DNA from: Alphaproteobacteria bacterium
GTDB lineage: Bacteria; Pseudomonadota; Alphaproteobacteria; Rickettsiales; JADKJE01
NCBI GenBank assembly: GCA_016722515.1
Contig: JADKJE010000004.1
Location: forward strand, 135,973-199,972
Length of the DNA stretch: 64,000 nucleotides
Reading direction: 5' to 3'
The position numbers were made by a program, and so were the translations under genes. Positions 18,170 through 28,008 of the stretch are shown here, piece by piece (within the stretch, counting starts at the first letter, position 1; the number at the start of each line of letters is the position of its first letter). The notes under the pieces are model-generated. The model made no database searches and had not been told where the DNA came from. It was given only the letters and a program-made list of their open reading frames with translations.

Positions 18170-18571
18170 TCAATGTTTAAACATCGCGCTTGTGTATTCT
18201 GATGTTATTCTTTTCAAGGATTCAGATGTTGCATTATAATTATTTTCATTCATTTGGATAATAATTTGATTTATATGTTCACTAAGTTGAATTGAAAGTA
18301 TATCAATATTTTTGCTAACTAGTTCTTGAGGCGAGATCAATTTAATAAAATAAAAAAACGAGAACCACTCATCAGTTCTATTCTTATTTATATCCATAAA
18401 ATATTCTCCTCTTTCACGGATAATCCGAATAGTTATATCCTGATTCTTATATTCTACATATGCGTTTCCAAAATCAGTTTCATCATATCTCACTTCATCA
18501 ATTTTAAATCCATAATTCAATATAAGAAAATTAAAGTTCCTTTTTATATCTTCAATCAACGAATTAAACAT
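18170..18571 (-). CDS. Candidate immunity protein of a truncated toxin module
   Basis: 133 residues, no signal peptide, not recognised. It starts inside the stop codon of a short toxin-like C-terminal remnant (18564-18614): ATGTTTAA contains both signals, a typical toxin/immunity coupling. Its own stop codon sits at the edge of the IS3 fragment, so the last residues (AMFKH) may be artificial. AT-rich codon use resembles the other immunity candidates. Function is inferred from position. Confidence 0.45.
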   Translation of the reverse strand: MFNSLIEDIKRNFNFLILNYGFKIDEVRYDETDFGNAYVEYKNQDITIRIIRERGEYFMDINKNRTDEWFSFFYFIKLISPQELVSKNIDILSIQLSEHINQIIIQMNENNYNATSESLKRITSEYTSAMFKH

Positions 18572-18614
18572 TATTTCTTCTCCATTGACCGTCCACCTGC
18601 TGATATTTTTGAGG
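18564..18614 (-). pseudogene. Last 16 codons of a toxin module cut off by an IS
   Basis: Directly next to the IS3 end, the sequence reads PQKYQQVDGQWRRNNV and stop, in the frame that overlaps the start of the immunity-like gene by eight bases. This is what the 3' tip of a CdiA toxin end would look like after an insertion element removed the rest. Too short for family assignment. Confidence 0.4.
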
Positions 18615-18635
18615 TGCTCCCAATTGTTGTACCAG

Positions 18636-19526
18636 TTAGAAGTAGGGTCTTGAGTTCTTTATAACTGCTTTTGGTTTCGCGATCAACACCGCATTGGGCA
18701 TGCCCAATGCGGTGTTGATCGCGGCGAATTGTGCGGGTGTCTGGTAACCCAGGCTGGAATGGGGGCGCACATGGTTATAATCCTGCCTCCATTCTTCAAT
18801 CATTACCCGTGCCTCCCGCAAACTCGTGAACCAATGTTCATTTAAACATTCATCTCTGATCCTCCCATTTAAACTTTCTGTAAAACCATTCTCTGAAGGC
18901 TTTCCAGGACGGATATAGTGCCATTTGATCCCATGATGCTCTGCCCACATTAACACCGCTTTACTTGTCAATTCCGTACCATTATCACTGATGATTGTCC
19001 CGGGCTTCCCATACCGCTTTATCAGAACGTCAAGTTCACGTACAACCCGGTGACCACCAATCGACAGGTCTGCAACGAGGTTAAGGCATTGGCGGCTATA
19101 GTGATCCATAATCCCAAGGATACGGAATCTTCTGCCATCTGCTAAAGCATCACTCATAAAATCAAGTGACCACACTTCGTGCAATCGGCGAGAGCATGGC
19201 AAGGGAACGCGGCTTCCCAATGCGCGTTTCCTGCCCTTGCGACGTTTAACAGATAAATCTTCTTCTCGGTATAATCGGTAAACTTTCTTCAAATTGATAA
19301 CATAACCTTATCGTTTCAATAAAATAGCCAAACGACGGTAACCAAAACGGCAACGCTCGTGCGCAAGTTTCTTTAGGACGGCAAGCAGCTCACTATCATC
19401 ATGCTTCCACTTATGACGGTGGGTGCTGCGAGCAAATCCTAATAGCCTGCAAACGCGACGCTCTGATAAACCTTTCGTTTGGCAGATATCTTCTACCAAC
19501 AAACGCCGAGATGCAGGCTTTACCAC
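18636..19526 (-). pseudogene. IS3 orfB transposase with an in-frame stop
   Basis: The DDE catalytic core is visible: first aspartate in [11 protein letters not shown], second in [11 protein letters not shown], glutamate in [12 protein letters not shown], with the final [15 protein letters not shown] typical of the family. The N-terminal HTH part (19308-19526, VCRLLGFARSTH...RLAILLKR) and the core (18636-19292) are in the same frame but separated by a TAA at 19305-19307, where relatives have a sense codon. Integrase-type recombination enzyme; inactive unless the stop is read through or is an error. Confidence 0.85.
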
Positions 19527-19782
19527 TTTTTTGACAGGGCTTCCTTCAATATCGCTTTGTCTAATTCAGCCTCAGCTAAAGCTTCTTCAAACGACGGTTC
19601 TCTTCATCAAGCGCCTTCAATCTGCTTGCTTCCGATACACCAAGCCCACCGTACTTCGATTTCCATTTATAAAATGTTGCTGAACTTATCCCATATTTCC
19701 GGCATAAATCTCCTGTTCCAGTACCGCTTTCATGCTCGTGAAGTATGCGAATGATTTGATCTTCCGTGTAACGCTTTTTCAT
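19520..19782 (-). pseudogene. IS3 orfA, frameshifted
   Basis: HTH protein of the element: MKKRYTEDQIIRILHEHE, KYGISSATFYKWKSKYGG and the leucine-zipper start EENRRLKKL. In relatives the zipper continues LAEAELDKAILKEALSKKW. Those codons are present but in another frame because one T is missing near 19577, giving an early TAG. The restored frame ends at 19520, overlapping orfB by seven bases as usual for IS3. Confidence 0.8.
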
Positions 19783-19847
19783 AGTCTGCTCCTTTTAGGT
19801 TAAAGTTAACAGACTCTACTTTTTTGTGGACCAATTTTTGGGGAGCA

Positions 19848-20033
19848 CGTCAAAGGATCTAACCATGCGTTAACTGCTGCCTTGACACTACCTTGCACTT
19901 GGTACGCCGTTGACTCAATAGGCTGTTTTTCGTAATCAGCTAGGCTTTTTTCATCACCTGAATTAGGCTCTTTTAACAGCTTGATATAATTAGTACCATC
20001 TTGTGATAACTTAAAAGGCTGATTGAGATTCAA
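19848..20033 (-). pseudogene. Fragment of a second CdiA C-terminal tail
   Basis: Reads YIKLLKEPNSGDE, then ADYEKQPIESTAYQVQ and VKAAVNAWLDPLT, nearly identical to the last 55 residues of the main CdiA-like gene (20786-20960) but four codons shorter in the middle. The IS3 element interrupts it at 19847. It is evidence that a second toxin module of the same backbone once followed the first toxin/immunity pair. Confidence 0.75.
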
Positions 20034-20044
20034 AAGAAGTGTTA

Positions 20045-20764
20045 TTATTCCTTGAAATCTTTAGGATTAAAATCAACATTCTCCTCTACGCCTGTTATTT
20101 CAAAATCTCTATCTTTTAAATATCCAATAACACCATGTGCAAAATAAGGATCTTTAGATTCGAATGTTTGGCCAGCATAATGGCTATGTTGATCAAGTCC
20201 TTCTCTTGGTATAAGTTTCCCGTTCTGGTCATAGGTTGACAATGGAAAATGACGACTAACCGAACCGGATCGATTGATAAGACTTATGTCACTGTATAAC
20301 AGCCATTCAGCGGGTCCCTTCTTAAGAAAAGGCCAAATAAAACCATCTTTATCGATGATAAGATAACCACAATCCAATGGACCATCCATTTCCCAATTTT
20401 CGTATCCTTCATTCCCGCTATCAGGACGCATCAAATATTCATAATATCCCCCTCTAAATCCCTTATAAGTTCCTAGAATTTGGTCTTTTGAATCTGTCTT
20501 CTTTAGGTTCATTAACCTCTGTTTATCTTTAAGTAAATAACTTCTTGGTTGTTTCAATTCTTCTTTTAAGTAATCATCGCTATTTTTTCCAGGTATTCCA
20601 TATATAAGATTACCCCAATATCTAATCCCAATTTTTACTGGATAAATATAGCTTGTTTGTTTTTCCACAAAATAAGAATATCTTTCCTCAGAAAAAGAGT
20701 TTCTGCATATGCATATAACAAATATTATAACAAGAGAATTAATGATTTTTATAAATTTATTCAT
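20045..20764 (-). CDS. Exported immunity-like protein, paralogue A
   Basis: 239 residues. Signal peptide IINSLVIIFVICICRNSFS at residues 6-24. The mature part has YPVKIGIRYWGN, PLDCGYLIIDKDG, EWLLYSDISLI, KDPYFAHGVIGYL and GVEENVDFNPKD; all recur in the paralogue at 15458-16144. It begins 21 bases after the stop of the CdiA-like gene, exactly where a cognate immunity gene is expected, and very AT-rich codon use sets it apart from the exoprotein. A periplasmic protector against a peptidase toxin that acts in or passes through the periplasm is the simplest model. No known CdiI family is recognised. Confidence 0.6.
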   Translation of the reverse strand: MNKFIKIINSLVIIFVICICRNSFSEERYSYFVEKQTSYIYPVKIGIRYWGNLIYGIPGKNSDDYLKEELKQPRSYLLKDKQRLMNLKKTDSKDQILGTYKGFRGGYYEYLMRPDSGNEGYENWEMDGPLDCGYLIIDKDGFIWPFLKKGPAEWLLYSDISLINRSGSVSRHFPLSTYDQNGKLIPREGLDQHSHYAGQTFESKDPYFAHGVIGYLKDRDFEITGVEENVDFNPKDFKE

Positions 20765-20785
20765 TTGTTATTTAGCTCCATTTAT

Positions 20786-21340
20786 TTAAGGCTTCAACCA
20801 TGCGCTAACTGCTTTTTTTACATCAGACTGTACTTTATACGCCGTTGACTCAATAGGCTGTTTTTCGTAATCAGCTTTGCTTTTTTCATACTCATCTTTG
20901 CTTATTTCATCACCTGAATTAGGCTCTTTTAACAGCTTGATATAATTATGACTATCTTGATTAATTCCAAAAATAACGGCCTGCAGCATCGCATCAGAAT
21001 TCAAGGAAGAATCATCAATGGATGAATACGGAGAGGCATTGCTGCAAAATAATCCCAAAGACGTACAGGCAATGTTTGTTTTGGTATAACCATAATCACT
21101 ACTCAAAAGACTCACCTCTGCATTATGTTGATAAGCGTGTGTTGTTTCATGCGATATCATTGAAACAAATGTAGAGAAATCTGGATTTTTCAACAAAAAA
21201 TCTCGATCAATTGTTACTGTATCATCAAGATAATTCATATCCCCTTCATTATTTTTTTCTGATATCACTATTTTACCGATGGCAGGCATCCCTAATATGG
21301 ATGCCATATCGTTTGAAACGAGCCTTGCCAACTCTATTAT
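20786..21340 (-). other. C-terminal toxin domain with HETTH metallopeptidase motif
   Basis: The last ~185 residues of the CdiA-like protein contain FVSMISHETTHAYQHN. The HETTH (HExxH; histidine codons at 21149-21151 and 21137-21139) is the zinc-binding and catalytic motif of zincin peptidases, preceded by hydrophobic residues as in true members. A third ligand is not obvious; an acidic residue in SSIDDSSLNSD about 35 residues later is possible. The domain is followed by EKQPIESTAYKVQSDVKKAVSAW, a tail also found in the fragment at 19848-20033. Proposed role: a peptidase effector delivered to neighbouring cells. The motif is seen directly; activity and targets are inferred. Confidence 0.55.
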
Positions 21341-24300
21341 ATCATCATCGGATAAATTTTTAAAATTCTGTGAACTATTAATAAATGTCTGATTGTTTTT
21401 CAAATTATCCACAAGCCGCTCGGAAAGATCGGGGATTTTTTTTCCTTGTGCATCATAAAACCCACTGATCTGATTATCCGAAAAAGTACCGATTACTGCT
21501 AGCCGTAACGCTACAGCTTTGGGGTCATTATTACCATAATCTTTTAATGCAAGGTAAAGTGCCAAGCGATCTGTAAGACCCATACCATTAATCTGGTCAT
21601 TTATTTCTTTGCTCACTCCTGTTTCGCTCACACCATTTTGCATCAAATCGTTCGTAAGTGCTTTAGCTTCCTTTAAATCCTTCTCACTAATCGCTGCCCC
21701 TGCAAGTGCTTGAATCAAAGCTTCCTGTTTCTTTTCAGGTGTTAATCCAGAATCGGCCAGTATTTTAGCAATCTCTGCTTTGGTCGCGCCAGCTTTAATT
21801 TTAGCCGCAATATCATTCACCATATCTGTAATATCTTTAAACCCACTCAGCGGGATTTCTATATCTAGATGATCATGCTCATCCACCAGGATTTCCTGAA
21901 CCTTGTTTACATCGCGGTTAACGCCATTCAGTTGGTCATCGGTTGCCGCCTGGCCTGCTATGGTGATGGTTCCTGCACCGATGGTGGCGTGGGTGACGCC
22001 GATTTTGGTGTCATCTTCGATCTTTAAGGATGGGGTATAGGATGAGGATAAGTTAGAACCTGATCCAAAGACCGGTTGTCCTGGAGGGCCGCCAAAGCCA
22101 ACGGCCATTCCAGCGCCTTCATAATGCCAAATATCTTCATCGGTTAAATCGCTCACTTCCAGTGAGCCTGTGTTTAAGGTGAGGTTGCCGCCGTCTATGT
22201 AAGTGCCGTCTTCTTGTGGAGTTGCTTGCGCGATCATAGCACCTGTTAGGGTTGTTTTACCGGTGACATCAATATCAACTGAGTTCGTGCCAATAATCGA
22301 TGTGACATTATCCGTCCACTTCCTGTGCCCATCACCGCTGCCGCTATAAGCATTCGCACCAAATGTTGGTGATAGACCATTAACACCATAACTAATACCC
22401 ACACTCATGCCGCCGCTATGTTCGCTTTTACTGGTTTCCTGGGTGTTTTGTACTGATTCTACGGTGAGGTCGCCGCCTACATCCATATTCACATTCTGTG
22501 CCAGAATATTCGCTCCCTTTACAGTCGTGTCCTTACCGCTATGGCTAATAAAATCATGTCCGGCGGTAATTTGCGTCTGCGTAAAATTGCTGCCGCTAGT
22601 TTCATATTTAGAGGAGCTGCTGGAGATGCCGAGGCTGACAGAAATGCTAGGCAGTAATTGTGATGGGTCAGTAAAGCCTTTGCTGGCGTTATACATCGAT
22701 GCAAATTGCGAAGCTCCCTTATAGGCATCCGCCGCCGTTTGAATTCCTGCATAGCTGCCAGAACCTTTATCGCCTAATCCTTTTACAGAATCAATCAAGC
22801 CGGTAAATCCTTCCTGAATAGCAACGGTTACGCCGATGCTAGTCATCTTATGCGATTCGGCGTAGCTGTTATCAGCATCCAGTGCCAACAGGTTAATGTT
22901 ATTATCGCTGTTGAGGATAACATCATGGCCAGCATTCACGACGCTAGAGAGAATGTTGATATCATCACTGGCATCCATCGTAATGTCATGGCCGGCTACC
23001 ATCATCGAGGGTAAGGTTTCCTGGTAGCTGTTGATCCTGTCTTTGGTTTGTTGGTAGCTCACCCCAAAACTCATGCCAGAAAGTCCACCGGTGAAACCGC
23101 TGTCCTTTTTATACACGTAGCTGGATTCATAACCTTTACCAGCTTCTATGGTAATGCCGCCCGTTTCATTGTTATCCGCATCGGCTAGTAAATGGATATC
23201 GTTACCTGCTTCTGCGTAAGAGGCGGTAACGTTGATATTATCATTGGCATTGATGTTAATGTTATTTCCTGCCGTTAACGTAGAACCTCGCAAGCTTTCC
23301 TGATCCTGTTTGACCTCCTTCTTGCTAGAACTCATAAAGCCTTTGCTGCTGCTGGTTTCGTGGTAATGGTAGCTTTCGGTTTCGGCACCGATGGTGACAT
23401 TCTGTGCGGTTAAATTAATATCACCAGCACTTTGCGCATCGCTGCCTTTGATGGTGATGTCGTTGGCGGCATTTAACACCAGCTGCTGGCCGCTTAATAA
23501 GGAGCCAATTTGCAAGGTGCTGTCGCTGGTGTAATGGCTGTGGCGATAGGACGCATCGGTGTGGTTGTTTAAGGCCTGGCTGTCGATGATGATGTTGCCG
23601 TTGGTCGACGTTAAGCTGCCGGTTCCACCGGCATCCAGCACACCGCCGTTAAAATTGATATCGCCGCTGGTGGTGAGGTTTACGTTGTTTCCTGCGGCAA
23701 GGGTTCCTTGATGTTGCAGTGTTTCAAAAGTGCTTTTGCCATAACTGCTTGATCCTACGGATGCGCTGTTGCTGATTGTGTCTGCGGTGATATCTAGATT
23801 ATTACCCGCTTTGATTAATCCACCTTGGTTTGAAACGGTGCTTGAGTTGATGGTTAGATTATGCTGAGCTTGTAGACCACCTTGGTTGGTGATGCTGTTG
23901 CCTGTTAAGGCAATATCATGGCCGTTTAATGTTGCGCCGGTGTTTTGTGCAATGTCTTTTAATTGGGCATCGCTACTGGCTAGATATACAGTAGGCACTA
24001 ACACTTGTTTACCGTTAATGGTTTGCTGCACCAGCCACAATATCTTTGGTTAAAAGCGATTGCTGTGAATCGGTTAAGGCAATACCAACCGATAAATTTA
24101 AACTACCCATTTGCTCTTTGGCATTATCATAAAGCTGGGTGATTTGTGCGTTAGCATCGGTAATACCAGGGGTAATAAAACGTGTGCCTAGTTTTTTAAG
24201 CAAGGCATCTTCAATTAATTGCGTTTCGTAAAAGGATCGCCTAATAATAAGATGGTGTGGTCAAGCTGATAACCGAGTTGATCTAATAAGTAACTGGAAC

Positions 24301-26878
24301 CCACATAGCCATTTTGATTAATGTTTGGTATTTGGGTGGTGATCAAGTAGGGCGAGTTAGGATCAGATGCTACTCCAAATAAACCACCTACGCTGACATT
24401 CACTCCAGGGGAAACCACCGAAGATTGATCGATACGTGGGGTAATTAATACGCCGCTTATTGGAAGCGATGTCTGGTTATTCACCAAATTACCACCCAAC
24501 GTTAATGTGCCACCGGCTTCAATGGTGCTGGCGACATGGCCGGATTGATAGACGAGGTCAAACGTTTCAAGTGGAGCGATCGAGCCAACCAGGTCATATT
24601 CATTGATGACGGGATTATAGATATGCGGTAAACAGCCGGAAGTCATGCAGGTATAGCGCAAGATACTGTTGATATCCATCCCGGTATTGGTGACAGTAGT
24701 ATTGCCTAAATCAACATCGCCGCTGGCGCTGATGTAACTGACCTGCTGGTTGAGTGTAGAGGCGTCTACTACCAGGTTGCCCTGAGAAATAATTTGGCCC
24801 GCCCGCTCGGTAAAATCTTCTGTTTCTGTAATGACCTGACGTGCTACACCTGGAGGAAGGTTGGGATCGGCCTGCCAGGTAGAGTTATTATCGACCATGA
24901 ATTTAATGCCGTCTAAATACGGATCAGCATTAAAAATCAGCCATTGATTATCACTGCCGGTATGTGCCAGCATATCGTCATTGCCATGGCCTAAGCGGAT
25001 ATCAAAATACTCGATATCGCCTGCATCCTCAATAAAGGAAGGATTCCCGACGCGGTGGTTGCTGAGAGTGTCTGCGACTAAGGTCATTAAACCACCCGAT
25101 TGAATTAAACCGCTTTGGTTTTCTAATAAGACCATGCGGGTATTGTTTAAACCGCCTATCCATAAACTGCCCGTTTCTGCCAGGATGTAACCCTGGTCAT
25201 TGAGGAGGTGATTTCCAACTTCTATGTTCATATTGCCGTGCGTATAGAGTACACCCTGGTTTGTCAGGTTATGGGTAGCACCGAGTAACGCATCACCGTT
25301 GGAAGCGACGACACCGGTTGCGGAGTTGTTTAAATCGTGTGCGCTTATATCGATATGCGTTGCCGAAGAGAGCTCTCCTTGATTGGTAAAGGTTCCACCG
25401 ACTGTTAAAGACAAGTCACCCAGCATCGATATAATCGATGTATCATTTAACCAATTGCCGCTTACGTTTTGCAAGAGGGTGTCGGCTAGTAAGGTGCTGT
25501 TCGTGGCGCTGAAACTGCCATTAGTTAAGGACAATCCGTCATTAGCCACAATCTGACTGGTCGTGATAGTGGTTGCTCCAGTGGAAATAAACACCACCGA
25601 GTTCGCCAGTATATCGCTATCGCTTATATCGAGGCTGGCAGCTGTCATCGAAATGGATTGTTCAGTACCACTTGTGAGTACACGCATTACGTTAATATCG
25701 GCTGCATTGCCTGTTATGCTGGTAGCTTTTAGAAACGCAAAGCCTGAATCAGCGCCTGAGCCATCTAAGGTGAGTTGATCGCCGGCAGTGAGATTAATCT
25801 GATCACCAGCATAGATATATTGACCACCTAATGTTGCATCACTATGTGCATTCACGGTTACAGAACCACCAGCAGAGGTTCTGCCGGTATGGGTCACTTT
25901 GCTGGCTGTTGAGGTAAGCTTCACTTCTGCAGTAGCAGAAGCAGTGCCGGCCTGCACAAGTTCACCATCGGCGGTGATTTCTAAATTACCGTTACTGGCT
26001 TGCAAGATGCCGCCATTATTAACACCAACGCCTGCTTCGGTGCTTTTAAGATAAATCTTTCCTGCATACATACCACCCAAAGCAGATGCATCAATCGCAA
26101 TGGTGGGCTTGCTTGCTTCGGATTGTTGCGTAGCAGCAAGTGGAGTGGCCACACCCGTTTGATAATTGACCTGGTTGCGGCCCGTTGTGACGCGCACTGT
26201 ATTACCGCCATAAATAGCAGCGTGAATGTGTGTAGCACGGGCGATGATATCAAAGGAATCGGTCTGGCTGGCATCAGCTCCATTGCCTTCGATTAAAACA
26301 GTCCCTTTATCAACGGTGATATGGTCTATATTGCCTGCGCCATCCATATGGGGCACTCCGGTCGTTAACGTGACTTTAGGCGTTTTGAGAAACCCACAGC
26401 CATTGCAGCTGATGCCGTTGGGGTTAGCTACGACATACTCGGCTTCTCTGCCAAATATTTCCGTTGGGCCTTGCAAGGAAGATGGATTCGTTCCGGTTAC
26501 TTCATTAATAATAATGCGTGCTTCATTACCGGAAGTAAGGTTGCCATTGCCAACCACAATGCTACCAATCGTTGATATTCCTGAACTGGCTGAATTATTA
26601 ACAATCAACCCCTCGTTACCAACTTGTAGTTCCCCAATCTTATTGTGAGAAACTCCGCCTCCATTAGGTGTGGCAATGTTTTCCACCGGTGTGTGATTAA
26701 GAGATTCTGCAACCGCGGGTTGATTGGCTATGGGCGCGGCGGTGTCTGGCGTAATCACCGTTTGTGCGTAGACGATGGGGGCTAACATCGGCTGCAGAAC
26801 CAGTAGCGCAGACAGCAGCAATACAAGAGAATGATGTAATTTTCTTAGCAATTCTTGTCCCAATTTTCTCATAAACAC
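20786..26878 (-). pseudogene. CdiA/FhaB-type two-partner-secretion exoprotein, frame broken twice
   Basis: A large cell-surface exoprotein. The first part (24215-26878) has an extended signal peptide (to about residue 39) and the TPS secretion domain with NPNGISCNGCGFLKTPKVTLTTG-type residues, then filamentous repeats of hemagglutinin type (LTAGDQL, GNLEITADG). The repeats continue in 20786-24040 (GHDIALTGNSITNQGG, AGNNININAN), then a helical pretoxin region (NRDVNKVQEILVDEH) and the toxin end. Between 24016 and 24230 the correct sequence (YETQLIEDALLKKLG... LLTKDIV) lies in another frame: one base is missing in the A4 run at 24230-24233 and two near 24036. The two losses add up to three, so the outer parts share a frame. 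If these are sequence errors, the intact protein would have about 2030 residues. No transporter (CdiB/FhaC) gene is nearby. Confidence 0.85.
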
Positions 26879-27113
26879 CGAATGTGAATTAATGGCTATT
26901 TCCCACAGAGGGGAAATTGTATACCATGGTATAAAGTTGGAAACAAAGGGATTATTTTCAACCGAAAGTTAAAAGGGAGATTGGCGCATTTTTGTATGTA
27001 AGTTAGCGAATGTCTGTTTTCCTTCTTCATGAATTACATCTCTGCCCGTGAATTCCTGCCATCGGCGATCGATCTCTAAAGTCTTTTTTCGGGTGTCCCA
27101 TTGACGAAGACAG
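26879..27113. promoter_or_regulatory. Region upstream of the CdiA-like gene
   Basis: Contains a perfect 14-bp palindrome TATACCATGGTATA (26920-26933) and next to it ATTTCCC/GGGAAAT (arms 26898-26904 and 26911-26917). On the minus strand TACAAT lies at the end of the palindrome with TTTCCA sixteen bases upstream, a possible -10/-35 pair for the exoprotein gene. No ribosome site stronger than GAGAAA is seen. A transcription factor site is likely but unidentified. Confidence 0.35.
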
Positions 27114-27164
27114 GAATTCTAGATGCCAATAAAGAACCATTAGGCAAAAGAACACCTATCGTCT
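27114..27164 (+). repeat. 51-bp direct repeat, right copy
   Basis: Second copy of the sequence at 14891-14941 (one mismatch). Here the coding remnant is longer: it is open from about 27083 to 27260 and reads GVPLTKTGILDANKEPLGK, then PIVYIQNGMPLSLAETQGK and MRPLTSNP. It has no start codon and runs into the next gene's leader. The parent protein is not recognised. Confidence 0.8.
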
Positions 27165-27258
27165 ATATTCAAAACGGGATGCCCCTCTCCTTGGCGGAAA
27201 CCCAAGGAAAATCAATGAGGCCGCTCACGAGTAACCCACTATTTTGGAGCGCCCATAC

Positions 27259-27912
27259 ATGTGTTTTTCCCCAGAAATAAGTTTTGCCTCAAGTATTTTT
27301 CTAACCGGAATTGGCGTTCTAGCCTTAAAAAAGGCAACCACGAAAGACGAATTGCCATTAGCGATGATGCCGCTTTTATTCGCGGCACAGCAATTTATTG
27401 AAGGCTTATTATGGTTAGTGTTGTTATATGGTGGATCACGCACGCAACACGTTTGGTTAACACATATTTATGTGGTTTTTGCCGGTATGATCTGGCCAAT
27501 ATGGCCTGCGTTCAGCCTGTGGAACATTGAAACCGAAACAAAGAGAAAACACATCATGGCCGCGTTTATACTCATGGGTGGATGCTTTGCTCTTTATACT
27601 CTCAAGAGTAGCATAGAATTTAATATCACATCCAGCGTGTCCAGCCATTCTGTCCTTTATGACTCCCCCCTTACAGTAGGCAATGAGGTATTGATTGCCT
27701 ATTTAATCTGTACCTGTATGTGTTTTTTCGTCTCCAGCCAACGCAATATCCAATGGATTGGTGTAGCTAATCTTCTATCCTTTGCCATCGCATTTCATTT
27801 TTACTATAAAAACCTGGTATCCGTCTGGTGTTTATTTGCCGCAACCATCAGTGGATTGATTTATGTCTATTTCAGGCTTACTAAAACCGGTAAAACTACC
27901 GTTCACGCCTAG
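27259..27912 (+). CDS. DUF6629-like integral membrane protein
   Basis: 217 residues with about seven hydrophobic helices. MCFSPEISFASSIFLTGIG at the N-terminus, FAAQQFIEGLLWL near residue 50 and a final YFRL after the last helix match small uncharacterised membrane proteins of the DUF6629 type. The ATG at 27259 has GGAG nine bases upstream; the frame extends five codons further to a TTG. No function is known. It stands alone between the CDI-like locus and the adhesin locus. Confidence 0.7.
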   Translation: MCFSPEISFASSIFLTGIGVLALKKATTKDELPLAMMPLLFAAQQFIEGLLWLVLLYGGSRTQHVWLTHIYVVFAGMIWPIWPAFSLWNIETETKRKHIMAAFILMGGCFALYTLKSSIEFNITSSVSSHSVLYDSPLTVGNEVLIAYLICTCMCFFVSSQRNIQWIGVANLLSFAIAFHFYYKNLVSVWCLFAATISGLIYVYFRLTKTGKTTVHA

Positions 27913-28008
27913 TGTTCAGCCTGTTCTCACGTGGCGGTAATGGTCGTATGGTGGGGTATGGTGGATATGATGGAAGCTTCAGCCCGTCTTGCAGCTGTTA
28001 AAGCCTAT

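Larger units (their letters stand above)
18615..19847 (-). mobile_element. IS3-family insertion sequence, full length but defective
   Basis: 1233 bases between imperfect terminal inverted repeats that both start TGCTCCC (18615 onward, and complement ending at 19847). It contains orfA and orfB in the usual overlapping order. The flanking bases (GAGG left, CGTC right) show no matching target duplication, so one end probably derives from recombination between IS copies. Both genes are interrupted, so the copy should not transpose on its own. Confidence 0.85.

Noticed and set aside
19570..19590. Programmed frameshift between IS3 orfA and orfB
   Set aside because: The usual slippery A-rich site lies further downstream (near 19525-19532); the break near 19577 interrupts orfA itself and is better explained as a lost base.
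22407..22724. Long frame antisense to the CdiA-like gene
   Set aside because: It mirrors the repetitive codon pattern of the exoprotein; similar shadows occur along the whole repeat region.
27083..27258. Coding remnant before the DUF6629-like gene as an extended N-terminus
   Set aside because: It has no start codon and the DUF6629-type family begins at MCFSPE; the remnant belongs to the 51-bp repeat sequence.
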